From contig JAPTHN010000001.1 of the NCBI GenBank assembly GCA_026936325.1, forward strand, positions 3,250,370 to 3,314,369: a stretch of 64,000 nt of DNA, read 5' to 3'. This DNA is from Platynereis dumerilii. Its lineage: Eukaryota > Annelida > Polychaeta > Phyllodocida > Nereididae. A model generated the notes under the pieces. It saw only the letters and a program-made list of their open reading frames with translations. It did not search any database and had not been told where the DNA came from. Both the position numbers and the translations under genes were made by a program. This document shows positions 24,053 through 35,407 of this stretch, piece after piece (position 1 is the first letter of the stretch; each line of letters opens with the position of its first letter).

Positions 24053-25474
24053 GTCACTTAATTCAAAAGTACAAATTTGATAACCTTTAACCTCGCCATA
24101 CAGGAATGCAGATGTCTCCTTCCTTTAAATTATTTAGTTTATCCCTAAATGAGATGTGACCATGGACGAGTGTCAGGCAGGACAATAGCCCCACTTCTAA
24201 CTAGTTCTTAGTGGACATGGCTGCTGCCTTGAGTGCCTCTATAAGAAGGCACATTTTCTCGTTATTGTGTCTTTTTGGCATTAAAATGTCTTAGAATGGC
24301 ATTAAAATTGACACAGGGCTTGTTGTCAAGCCAACATATTTGGTAGCATAAGGTAGGCATATCTATAGGGCATTCCAATACAGCTTAAATAGGCCCGTGC
24401 CCTGTCGAGACAATTTAGCAGAGGATTTTCGATAAAGAAATGTAATACTATGTTGTTTATTACATGGTTTTATGATAACTTCGAATGAATCTAAAAATAT
24501 AATGTGAGGAGATAATAGCACTATGTCTGAGAAAAGAAAACAGCAATGATATAAGCCTAGATATTCGACTTCTTTGTATTGCTGTTCTAAAGAAATACCC
24601 ATGGACTGCATTATCAAATGCGTCTAGTAAAACCGAGCTGTCTCAAGACTTCACCAACCACAAAACGAGATAATCAAATTATCCAATAGATATCTAGTAG
24701 AGGCTGCTCCATTCTCATGTAGCCTCGTTCCAATGGATCTTCTAGAGTGTGACGTCACTAATGGAGGACCTTTCAGGCGTCACGTGATTCAATTTACCCA
24801 TGATTCAATTGTTCCTTGACGTTCCATAATGCCCTTAATGTGTCAAGGTGTTTTGTGGGGAGCAGGGAACAATAGCAGGAACAATAGTAGGAACAATTGG
24901 GGGGAGGAACATTATGATTCGTTATAAGGAACACTGTGATAGAATTTAGCAGAGAAACTTTCAATAGAAGAGGGTCCACTAATGGCCAAAAAGGCCTTGG
25001 ATCTAATTCCTATTTGTGGCCATTGTTGTACTATTGTGCGGCAAATTTACCACTGGGTCCCTTTAAATGATCACAGATTAATTACATTCTGCGGTCCATC
25101 CCATCACACAAGATCCATTTCATTTTCATTTCGTTAGGACAGACTGACAGATGTCTCCTCATTTCGGTTGGTCTGTTCAAAACTACTGACCAGGCAACTT
25201 TGTACTTTGATTGTGATGTAGTTTGTATCTATTTATCTATCGATCTATCTGGTTAGTTCTCAACACGTTTCTATGACTTTATTCCTGTTTTCTCCATTCA
25301 GAAAGAAATTGATTTTTAGTGTAAGAGTTCATCAACATGTCTATCACTTTACACGTGTAGCAAATTTCATCGCAGAATGCTAACCAATCACTTATTCACT
25401 CAGCCGCAACAATGGCGATGCACTGAAAAAAAAAACAAGAATTGAAAAGACAAACAGGCCAAATATTGAACTAC
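24053..25474. other. Noncoding, intron-like, with a CRE palindrome
   Basis: The 10-bp palindrome GTGACGTCAC with a full CRE core at 24750-24757 is followed by GCGTCACGTGA (E-box CACGTG) about 25 bp on. No coding sequence is recognised. Confidence 0.45.
24750..24757. promoter_or_regulatory. CRE-type TGACGTCA site
   Basis: A perfect TGACGTCA palindrome, the CREB/ATF binding core. A further CACGTG E-box lies close by, suggesting a compact regulatory element. Whether it is bound is unknown. Confidence 0.4.

Positions 25475-25561
<87 letters not shown>
25475..25561. repeat. (ATCT)n microsatellite
   Basis: About 21 ATCT units with two TTAT interruptions in the left third. Confidence 0.96.
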
Positions 25562-25562
<1 letters not shown>

Positions 25563-26709
25563 TTCTTTCTATCGAGCTACCAGTCAAGCACCATGAATTT
25601 GATGATACACATACGGTAACAAAGTCGCCTTGAAGTGGGTCAACATACATCCAGGAATTCCGTGACACTACGGCAAGGATGTCGAAAACATGAAAACCCT
25701 ATTTGGCTCATACACCCCATTCTAGTTTCCCCATCCAAATACCCCTGGCCTGCCTATACCCCTGATGGTCAACTAGTACCCTTCACCCTAGCCACCCTTT
25801 ATTGTTGTTCATTCATCTCCACAAAGTATGAAATTTGTTTGTCAGCTTCTTACACGCATGCGCCCTGAATACTTTCACCCTCCCTCACGCATGCGCACTG
25901 GGTTTTAAGGTCCTTTTCAAACCAAATCCCCTATAAGTGCCCTTTTCTTGACACCTCATGCGACCCTCCCACCTGCTCACTTGCCGCTATTTGGGCCTCC
26001 TTCCATATAGATGGATGAAATTCAATGGAGTTGTCCAATGAACCAATGGCTAAATACTTCTAATGGTCAATGATGACTGGCTAATAATGTCAGCCGAATT
26101 AAGTGAATAAGTCTATGAATGAACAAATTCATTTCGTACTCAGGACTTCTGTCCTTTGAAAAAGCGGAACTAGCCAACACCTAAATAGGGCCTAGGCCTG
26201 GAATTACTGATGAAAAGTTAACTCATGTATGCACATAATGAGTTCAAAACACCAAATCCAAACGTAGCTGAAAAATATTTGTCTTGACCATGCATGTTTG
26301 TGTCATCAGTTGAAAAAAAAAAGTTTTATTTTTATATTTCACAGAACTCAGTGTCAATATGAAATGTTATCCCTGTGAGCAATGTGTGCCAAAGAGTAGA
26401 CACCAAAACAAACCAGACAGGTATAGCTGAGCCACCTTTCACTTCCTATTGGAGTTGGCCCCTTGAGAAGTAGCGGAAGAGATGCGCAATTATGGAATCT
26501 TGTGTCTTATCTGATCGGGCACGAAGAAACCCCTCAAGCTTGGCTATATATACCAAAGGGCAACACTGTTCATGCCAGGGGTATTTAACAATACTTTTGC
26601 CCCTGTCCTTTCAATTCTTTTTATATATTCCCCCCAAGATCATATCTTCCCCTAATGCCCTTCTGCTAGGCTGCAGCTCTAAAGAGATTTTAAGCCAAGG
26701 GGCACAGTT
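25562..26709. other. Noncoding, contains paired NRF1-like sites
   Basis: Two CGCATGCGC cores (25855-25863 and 25888-25896) lie 33 bp apart, followed by pyrimidine-rich sequence. No exon recognised on either side. Confidence 0.45.
25855..25896. promoter_or_regulatory. Tandem NRF1-like sites
   Basis: CGCATGCGC occurs twice, 33 bp apart. The second, in the context ACGCATGCGCA, matches the NRF1 core GCGCATGCG on the minus strand. NRF1 sites usually mark CpG promoters, so a transcription start for an unannotated transcript is possible. Confidence 0.35.
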
Positions 26710-26885
26710 GGCGACGTTCGTGGCGTTCCGGTGACGTTCTAGGCGACGTCCATGACGTCACTGACGACGCGCCGATTTACGCCGATTCACGTGCACTGGG
26801 ACGTAAGACGCGCCGTTGTGAACGTCATGGACGTCTTGAGCAGCGTCGGCCACAACGTCGCCACGTCCTTACGCCTCCGTACGCA
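26710..26885. repeat. CpG-rich ACGTC foldback cluster (copy B)
   Basis: The first half (GGCGACGTTCGTGGCG ... GACGTCCATGACGTCAC) reads inverted in the second half (GGCGACGTTGTGGC ... GACGTCCATGACGTTCAC on the complementary strand), so the whole block is an imperfect palindrome of about 170 bp. It holds a perfect CRE at 26753-26760. Similar blocks occur at 7684-7802 and 52342-52450. Possible origins are a foldback transposon, or a CpG-rich regulatory module. Confidence 0.6.
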
Positions 26886-27159
26886 CAATTTCACATCCAA
26901 CTGAGGAGAATTTGTCCCTTCACTTTAATGTTTACTTAAAGAAGCTCCGATGAACTGGCTTACAACCTCCTGGCCCTGCTCACACTATAGGGAGACAGCT
27001 GCACAGGAGTAAGTAGTAAAGAGAAGCCAAGTCCTACACAGAGATGCAGAAGAACAGAATAAACTAGATGAAGCATATGATAAGGGACTGTTTGGTGCAT
27101 GGAATGCTGTCCCACAGGGACGAAATGTCGGCCAAATATGTGAAGTGAAATGTACAGAC
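26886..27159. other. Noncoding
   Basis: Nothing recognised before the minisatellite. Confidence 0.5.
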
Positions 27160-29020
27160 TCCTATCCAACCCTGACTCCTATCTACCCGACTCCTATCCC
27201 CTGACTCGCCTGCGACTCCTATCCACCCCGACACCTAACCATCCCCGACTCCTAACCACCCCCGACTCCTAACCCTCCCCGACTCCTATCCACCCCCAAC
27301 TCCTATCCACCCCGACTCCTATCCACCCCCTGACTCCAATCTCCCAACTCCTATCCATCCCCGACTCCTATCCACCCCAGACTCCTATCCACCCCGACTC
27401 CTATCCACCCCTGACTCCTATCCACCCCGACTCCTATCCACTCCCGACTAATATCCGCCCCAGACTCCTCCCGACTCCTATCCACTCCCGACTCCTATCC
27501 ACCCCCGACTCCTATCCACCCCTGACTCCTATCCACTCCCGACTCCTATCCATCCCCGACTCCTATCCATCCCCGAGTCCTATCCACCCCCGACCCCTAT
27601 TCACTACCGACTCCTATCTGCCCCAGACTCCTATCCATCCCCGACTCTTATCCACTCCCGACTCCTATCCACCCCCGACTCCTATCCGTCCCGACTCCTA
27701 CCCACCACGACTCCTACGCACCCCCGACTCCTATCCACCCCCGACTCCTATCCACCCCCGACTCCTACCCACCCCGACTCCTACCCACCCTGACTCCTAC
27801 ACGCCCCCGACTCCTATTCACTCCTGACTAATATCCGCCCCAGACGCCTATCCACTCCCGACTCCTATTCAATACCGACTAATATCCACTCCCGACTCCT
27901 ATCCACTCCCGACTCCTATCCGCCCCGACTCCTATCCACCCGACTCCTATCAACCCGACTCCTATCCACTCCCGACTCCTATCCACTCCCGACTCCTATC
28001 CACTCCAGACTCCTATCCATCCCCATCTCCTATCCACCCCCGACTCCTACCCACCCCGACTCCTACATGCCCCCGACTCCTACACGCCCCCGACTCCTAT
28101 CCACCCCCGACTCCTATTCCCTCCCGACTCCTATCCACCCCAGACTCCTATCCACTCCCGACTCCTATCCACTCCCGACTCCCATCCGCCCCAGACTCCT
28201 ATCCACCCCGACTCCTATCCACCCCCGACTCCTATCCACTCCCGACTCCTATCAACCCCAGACTCCTATCCACTCCCGACTCCCATCTGCCCCAGACTCC
28301 TATCCACCCCGACTCCTATCCACCCCCGACTCCTATCCACTCCCGACTCCTATCCGCCCCAGACTCCTATCCAGCCCGACTCCTATCCACCCCGACTCGT
28401 ATCCACCCCCGACTCCTATCCATCCCGACTCCTGTCCACCCCCGACTCCTACCCACCCCGACTCCTACATGCCCCCGACTCCTATCCGCCCCCGACTCCT
28501 ATCCACTCCCGACTCCTATCCGCCCCAGACTCCTATCCACCCCCGACTCCTCTCCGCCCCAGACTCCTCTCCGCCCCCGACTCCTATTCACCCCCGACTC
28601 CTATCCACTCTGGACTCCTATCCACTCTGGACTCCTATCCACTCCCGACTCCTATCCGCCCCAGACTCCTATCCACTCCCGACTCCTATCCACTCCGACT
28701 CCCATCCTCTCCACCCCAGACTCCTATCCACCCCAGACTCCTATCCATCCCCGACTCCTATCCACCCCCCACTCCTATCCACCCCGACTCCTTTCCACCA
28801 ACTCCCATCCACCAACTTTCATCCACCCAACTTCTATCCCAACATCTATCCAACCACTTCTATCCAACCAGTGTCGTTGCTGTCCACCCCCGACTCCTAT
28901 CCACCCCTGACTCCTATCCCCCTGACTCCTATCCACCAACTCCCACCCAGCTTCTATCCACCCAACTTCTATCCAACTTCTGTCTACCCAACTTCTATCA
29001 ACCCACTTCTATCCAACCAG
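27160..29020 (+). repeat. 1.9-kb C-rich minisatellite, unit ACTCCCGACTCCTATCC (16-17 bp)
   Basis: More than 100 head-to-tail units alternate 16 and 17 bp with variants at the ACTCC/ACCCC/GCCCC positions. They decay at the right end (28800-29020) into ACTTCTATCCACCC forms. The plus strand is almost free of G except for one CpG per unit. Because the unit is not a multiple of three and lacks stop words, a 322-codon frame (28067-29035) stays open with a 17-residue periodicity like LLSTPDSYP. That frame is a by-product, without a plausible start context. Confidence 0.96.
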
Positions 29021-30154
29021 TGGTCATTGCTGTAGTTTACAAATAATCCACCAGGTGGCTAGCCATGCTGAGGCTGCTCTTAGGGTCAAGCCAATATTTC
29101 GCAATGTTTACCGAGAACTCGGCAGTTTGCAAGCGGTGGGCTTGCTGTGTGGTCATGGAGAAGTGAATTTGTGAAATAAATGCAAAATAACAGGGAAAAT
29201 ACTTTGCAACCGTATGCAAGTAGGTACAGGAACCTAAGTTAGGCTACATTTGTGAAACTTACATGACATCTGGTGAAGTAAGCAATGCCACTTTGACAGA
29301 AATGACTGGACAAAATCTATGATCTACAACGTGACAGCCTCACCACAGAGTCGGTCCTATATATACATATAGGCCGACAAAGAAGAAGTGATGTCTGGAA
29401 AAAGCAATTTACCAAAAAAGGCTGCAGCTCAACCATTGATAAGTGGAACAATTTACGAGATGCGCCAAAAAAGCAACGGAAAAGCTATTTACGTAGTTGA
29501 ACGTTTAATTACCTAAGTATAATTCCATCTGCAAATTTCAAATTGAAAAACAAAATGCTGTCACCCTTAGCTTTGCGGGAGAAAAAAATCCTTCCTATGA
29601 AAATTTTGTCTCGATAATTTTCATATCCGCAACTAAAACTAAACATATCCAACACAAACAAAATAGTTATCTGCAAGTAGAAAACTTTTAAGAGGCATTT
29701 GGACACATTTTCCTTTTACAAATATCACCGAAGAACCATCTCAGGTTAAAAGCAAACAGACCTGACAAATTCTGAGACCTGACAATGCCACAACAATGTG
29801 ACACCCAAGACCCTAAACCCACACTGCCTGAAGCGGGGCTTGTTCCTGAGCCGAAATGTCACTTTTCTTGGATTACTTTAACGTATTACCATGGTAAAAG
29901 GGTGTTGGGTGTCTTGACTTGGGGCTGGTCTCTGTGCCCTGGCCAACCCTTTGGCTGTCTATTTTGTGGATTCTTCTTATTTTCTAGGAATGGCAGAGAA
30001 AGCCAAATAAGAAAGTTTGGTTGAAATTTAAAAAGTTCCAATAGAAGGTTTTGGGAGATGAATTTGTTCAATAAGAACTAAAACCAAACATATTGTTCAA
30101 AATTTTACTCAGTCTGAATAATAATGCTACGTTTCAATGATATATCACACACAC
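29021..30154. other. Noncoding, intron-like
   Basis: A compact hairpin lies at 29351-29377 (TCGG-CCTATAT ... ATATAGG-CCGA). No exon is recognised. Confidence 0.5.
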
Positions 30155-30345
30155 ACGCTCTTAAATAAGCAGCTGCCAGTGGAACAATGACAGGTGATTT
30201 CATTAGTACGTGATTCTCCGGTTCTAGACCCACCAAATACATGACAGTTTTAGTTAATCTGATTGGTTTATAAACAACACAACGTCACACATTTGATTTA
30301 TCAAACGTAGTAAGTAGTGGTTTAGCATTGATTCCTCACAGCCAA
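30155..30345. promoter_or_regulatory. Candidate intronic enhancer with E-box, SOX and TALE-like sites
   Basis: CAGCTG (about 30171), GAACAATGACAGGTG (SOX-like AACAATG overlapping TGACAG, about 30182-30196) and a forkhead-like ATAAACAA (about 30270) lie within 110 bp of unique sequence. It looks like a developmental enhancer. Evidence is motif content only. Confidence 0.28.
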
Positions 30346-31799
30346 GTGTGAATGGTAAGAATCGCATGGTAAAGAAATCACCTGTAATGATGAGATGATA
30401 GGCTGCGAGTCCACATCAAGATAATCTCTGTTGTAAGCCATTCATAAAATATACAGCATGAGTATATAATAGAAAAGCTAAACACTACAAAAAGATGCAT
30501 TTCACTGAAGGGACACTTGGTCCCGCCTCTACCCTTTGTTTGTTTTTGTTTTTTGTAAAAGTCAACCCTATACATTCCAAAAGTTCACAAAATTATCTGC
30601 CTCTCTGCTACACAAACTGTACAATTCCTTCTCAAAATGTTTTGACTGCGCCAAACAGGGCTAGAACACTGACGTGACATTTAAGGCAGGTGACAGAACT
30701 CAAAACAGTCCCAAATATAGCAAGAACCCCTGCTGAAAAACTAATGTCAAATACTTTACTAAACAAACAAGAAAATGTTTTGGAAAGCCAGATAGAGACA
30801 TTATGTTGCACGACAAAAATAGAGAGGGCTTGGGGACAGATGAATTCGCCCCTGATTGATGAAACAGCCATCTCAGAATGACAAGAAGCCTCCCAAAAGC
30901 TCTAGCAGTGATCCATATAGATGATGCTGTTCTAGCTACTGCTGCTGTTCCTGCTACAGCTGCTGTCAAACTGATGCAGTTGTTATTGATACTATTCAGT
31001 GGGATCTAGGTGATATTCCAGCAAAGACATACATGTCACTCATAAGTAGTTGCCAATGGTTGATTGAGGCTTAAGTCCTGTATTCTTGCCCTTGAAAGGC
31101 TAATTGGGACAGGAGTAGGGCACAGCAATTATAGGCAAACACATTTGAAACTGCAGTCCAACATGATATAGGTTATTAAGATGACCAAGTTAGACAGAGA
31201 TAATTTTAATAACTGAATCAACTATTATGTTCTCAATAAAGCCGTTCAGTCCCTAAAAATGCACAAAATATGAATCCATAATAGGAGTTGGTGGTCATGC
31301 ATTTTGTCAATCCTACCCACAAAACTGACCTTTCCAATTTAAAGTAATTTTGCATTGGTAAATTACACGAAGAAATGCAGCATAAAAACAGAGTGTCCTC
31401 AGTAGCCCCCACATTCAGCATTCATTTCATATTCAGCCTGTCACAGCCGATATCAATGATGCCATCCCTGCTCCCCAGACCGTGAGTAGTGGACAGTCCC
31501 TACTGACCAGAGCACCACAGTGACATGCAGGCCAGCCAAGCCAAGTCATAACAACTGGTGACTGTGGTGAGGTGGTTGTGGTATTATAATTATAGAGGTT
31601 TACGTCCTCCATTTTTCCATCATTTGTAAATTTAGCAGGGTGTTCTTACTCCGAACCTGAGCAGTCCCAGTAACTCACATTTTGGGTAAATCAAAATGCA
31701 TGCTGCCAGTTAGCTGATTGACAATCAAACCAACAACAGTTACATTTTAACCTGACATTTAAATTTATAAAAAGAATCTTTGCATGTAAGGATTAACAT
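30346..31799. other. Noncoding, intron-like
   Basis: No exon or element recognised; a polymorphic-looking GCTACTGCTGCTG stretch occurs near 30940. Confidence 0.5.
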
Positions 31800-31960
31800 A
31801 AATGTATCATCCGGATTGGGTGCCTGAGATCATAATTAATTTTGTGCAATCGGTGCGGCCGATTGAGTAAGTCATGATTGATCAGCAATCATAGCAAATT
31901 GCATTGCATCACAGTACATGAAGTCATGAATGATGGAACTTCAAATTAATAAAATCCCAT
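31800..31960. promoter_or_regulatory. Candidate conserved noncoding element (homeodomain-type)
   Basis: Unique sequence rich in core homeodomain and PBX/HOX-like words: ATAATTAATTTT, CAATCGG-TGCGG-CCGATTG (7-bp stem, 5-nt loop), TGATTGATCAGCAATCA, GCAAATTGCATTGCATC and TCATGAATGATGG. The density of dyads and of POU/homeodomain-type words is high. It is the best enhancer candidate of the window by eye, but untested. Confidence 0.33.
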
Positions 31961-32393
31961 TTACCATAAATAATCTGCCTCTGTGTAGGTACTTTAGCAC
32001 ACGACTAAGTGACAAAGTCTTTTAACTTGATGTATAAGACTGGGAGTCCCATAATGTTACACAGTCCTTATAAGGCACAAGATTGCAAGTTGCTAGGATG
32101 CCAAGAGTGCAGTCAAAATGCAGTCACATGCCAAGTACATTCAACATGCACACACTTTGCACAGTACAGTTGAATTGGGCTTAACATGGCCTCATGTCTT
32201 AAGCTTTTGAACTTAGCTGTCAATCTTCTCCTATTTTGGCACATACATTGCAAATACATCATACAACATGTGTCCTGATATGTGCACACAATGCGTGCAG
32301 TACATGAAAGCCAAGAAAATGCATTGTATGTCATCACGCGAAGATTATGTACTATTTCTACAGTCATCATAATACATTGCAAAACTGCAAATA
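31961..32393. other. Noncoding
   Basis: Nothing recognised up to the pogo-like element. Confidence 0.5.
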
Positions 32394-32826
32394 CAGTAAA
32401 ACCTGTGTTGTGAAGCACCCATTCCTCTAGTATATGGATTGGTCTATACTGTAAATTCTGAAATTCTGAGTTAGCTCAAATGATTGAGTGAGACGGTTGC
32501 ACAATTTGTTTGAGCCATGATAGCTTGCTGTTTTGAGTTATGATAATCTTTATGTTGTTATAACTTGCAAACAGCAAGCTATCTTGGCTCAAAGGAATTG
32601 TGCAACCATCTCACTCAGTCAATTAAGCTAACTCAAAATTCAAAATTTACAATGTAATAATTAGGGATGTATTTTATATTAAGGCATTTTCTTTGACACT
32701 TATTTTTTTCCCACGATAATAGGTTACACACAATAAAATATGACCTCTCATAAGTCATTACCACAGAGATATTTCACACCACAAGGTGGTCTCTTGTACG
32801 GGGTTAGCATCTCACAGGGACCACTG
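32394..32826. mobile_element. Non-autonomous Tc1/mariner-pogo-like element, 433 bp
   Basis: The left end CAGTAAAACCTGTG and the inverted right end CAGTGGTCCCTGTG match at 10 of 14 positions, and both are flanked by TA, the Tc1/mariner/pogo target duplication. CAGT...CCTGTG termini are usual for pogo/Tigger-type MITEs. There is no coding capacity. A separate 202-bp foldback interrupts the left half. Confidence 0.6.
32450..32651. mobile_element. Foldback MITE, 202 bp, arms of about 90 bp
   Basis: The arm from TGTAAATTCTGAAATTCTG (32450) rightward matches the inverted arm from 32651 leftward through TGAGTTAGCT, TTGCACAATT, TTTGAGCC and GATAGCTTGCTGTTT at roughly 85-90 percent. A loop of about 20-30 bp remains. 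It lies within the pogo-like element. RNA from either strand would fold into one long hairpin. Confidence 0.75.
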
Positions 32827-34074
32827 TATTAATCAGCAAAGTTCTGAGACCTGGAGAGAGTCGAACAGTTGACAACATACCGCTAGATGTCAGCAGTGCA
32901 TAATATGATAAAAGCAAAATGCTGTAGTTATGCTTCCATGACTGTTGCTATGAATGTTGCCATGACAATAGGAAATTATGGCGAGAAAGGGGAGAGCCCC
33001 CAGAGACATGGCAAGGGTGTTCCAGAAGGGTGTCATCATGATTAGTCACCCTTAAGTCAAAATAAAGAGGGTGAAAGCACCTCGTGAACAGATGGGCTGG
33101 CTGGTCATCATGAGATTGTCATGACCATGGCCCAGTGCTCTCCTCAATTATGACCAATATTTTGTCACATACTGGTCAGCCTGCTGGTCAGTCCTTCTGG
33201 CCAGTTCTGTCGTGAAATGTTCACTGACAAGAAATTTATAGTCATTTACAAGTCAGTCTCATTCTATATGAGCCACCAACACAGACTTTTGTCCAGCAAC
33301 ATGCCTGAGAAAATGTACACTTAGAAAGATTTGCAAAACAATATATGAGCCACTTAAGAATGACTCTCAATGACTAACATTTAGTCATTGAAAGTCAGAG
33401 ACAGATTCGAACATCTCAGAACAAGAACGACCACAGTCAACAGCAACCGAGTCAGGTCATAATCCATCATCAGATGAGCACAACATTTGAGTATCATCCG
33501 CAAGGAAACAAGCCAAGGCACTTTCTTGACATACTCTTAATTATATCAATTTGTGTATGCATGACACTCACTCTGTCTTGTAAAAACCTCTTTTTCTTCC
33601 TATACGTTCATCTTCCAAATAAACTGTTTACATATATGTTCGCAAGTTAAACAAACGTAAATATCACAGTTGTCATCCTAAGTAATCAATACACCAATTA
33701 TTGTAATTAATGTAACATATAAAGATACACACATACAAATAAGTTATATCTTTTTTGTCTTAACTAAACAGTAACAAACACAAGACTTGTCAATTACCCA
33801 ATTTTCTCACAGGAAATGCTTCTTCTCCAAAACACAAATGAGCAGAGAGTTTTTCTGTATTTCCCTCAATAAACAATATAGAACAATCAGTGTTCTATTT
33901 GGGTTTCTTAAAACAATATGGTAATTAACTACAGATGCCACCTGTTACGAGAAAAAAGTTCATCCACCCTGTTCTATTATTTGCAAAAACCAAAATAACA
34001 AAAAGGTTATTTTAATCACTATTTATGGGCATAGCTACTGATAACAAATAATGTCAATATATTGTAAAACATCA
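32827..34074. other. Noncoding, with a CTCF-like site
   Basis: CCGCTAGATGTCAGCAGTG at about 32881-32899 differs by one base from a strong CTCF core (CCGCTAGATGGCAGCA). An X-box-like GTTGCCATGACAAT lies near 32954. A hairpin around TTAGTCATTGAAAG lies near 33367-33400. No exon recognised. Confidence 0.45.
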
Positions 34075-34170
34075 TGGGTGGCCTGATGGTAAAACAGCAC
34101 TAAAAAAGTTATTTTAGAATAAGTTATGGGTTCGATTCAGCTCACGTCTATACAATAATAATATAAGCAT
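34075..34170 (+). mobile_element. tRNA-derived SINE remnant
   Basis: Pol III promoter boxes are recognisable: box A TGGCCTGATGG (34079-34089) and box B GGTTCGATTC (34129-34138), with normal spacing of about 40 bp. The tRNA cloverleaf is not preserved between them, and an ACAATAATAATATAAGC tail follows. This fits the head of an old tRNA-derived SINE and not a functional tRNA. The 3' extent is uncertain. Confidence 0.5.
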
Positions 34171-35407
34171 GCATCAGAAGATAGGACAGTTATTTTCCCA
34201 CCAAGTGAAAAAAGACCTTTGCAAATTTAAGCAGCATGCAGGTTTTCAATTTTATAAGTCACATTGCCACAATTTGAATTTAATAATTATACAGAATACA
34301 TTAAATAATTTTGAACCATGTAGATATTCATATAATTAGTTGAACAACTGAATGAGACAGAAAAAGCCTAACCCTGATTGATAGCAAATCCTAGGATAAT
34401 ATGAGTTGATTAATCTATCATAATTCATTTGGGAAATATAATGAATTCATCATACCCATGACACCAAATGAATGATTTCATGCTTTTTGAAGCTTAATCT
34501 GAAAACTAGTAGATCAAACTAACATCCTGTCATTAATTTACATAATTAGTTGCTAAACTATGAGTGGAGGGCATTATAAAATGGGAGAGGAGAGGGGGGG
34601 GAGAAAAAATACAGCAGATTACAGACTGTGTTATGTCTTATTGCTGGGGTGAATTGTGTGAGAACTAATCAATCAAATTAGCCTCAAACCAGAGGGTAAA
34701 ACTAGAGAAAAATACAGAATAACAGACAGACACAGGGTGGAAGAGACAGACAAATGAATGATGTGAAATGGCTGATGTCTGTCTCAGCAGCTATCACCAT
34801 CAAAAGGTGTTAGGAATCAACAAGAATGGATTAAAGAGCCAGGGGGGGGGATTAAAGAGTGGATTAAAGATTAGATTAAAGGGGAGAGAAGAGGGGAGTT
34901 GTCTGTGTCATGGATCACAATCACCATTAAAGAGAAAGGACCAAAGGAAAACATAGCATCTGGTCATCCAGAGACAAAAGCCATCACTCCCAACTCAACA
35001 GCTCAAGGGTGTTGCTCAGGCCCCTGGTGTTGATGGTGCTACCATATCTGCTTTGAATACAGCTAGGAGCTCTTGAAACACAACTCTTGTGTTTGTGGCA
35101 TTAAAGTCATGCAACTGGTTCTTCTTGACTCAATTATCAAATGGAAAAGTGGCTCATTCTCTCATATTGCAACTTTGCAAGTCATTTCCAAAGAAATTCA
35201 GAAATAAAATAGGCCTAAATCAGAAATCTGCCCATTTAAGTAGGTATCTCGTAGTGACGAATATATAAACCACCAAAGAGCAGCTATTGAATTATTCCAA
35301 ACCACGACGAAAATTAACAACTTTTTGGAAAACTTTTATCACTTTTTCTTAAAACTTCCAAACGAAAGTTCTCCCATTCCCTCAAATTATAATATTATAA
35401 TATATAA
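34171..35407. other. Noncoding, intron-like
   Basis: G-runs near 34595 and 34842 and ATTAAAG repeats at 34830-34880. No exon recognised. Confidence 0.5.

Noticed and set aside
23740-24090. Frame of repeated LSIYLSIY residues
   Set aside because: Tetranucleotide repeats are open in all frames; not coding.
27160-29020. CRISPR-like array
   Set aside because: Units are contiguous with no spacers and the genome is eukaryotic.
28067-29035. 322-codon proline-rich open frame
   Set aside because: The minisatellite unit lacks stop words in every frame; the period of 17 residues equals three 17-bp units. No promoter or conserved flank.
34075-34170. Functional tRNA gene
   Set aside because: The boxes are present but the arms do not pair and no anticodon loop is definable.
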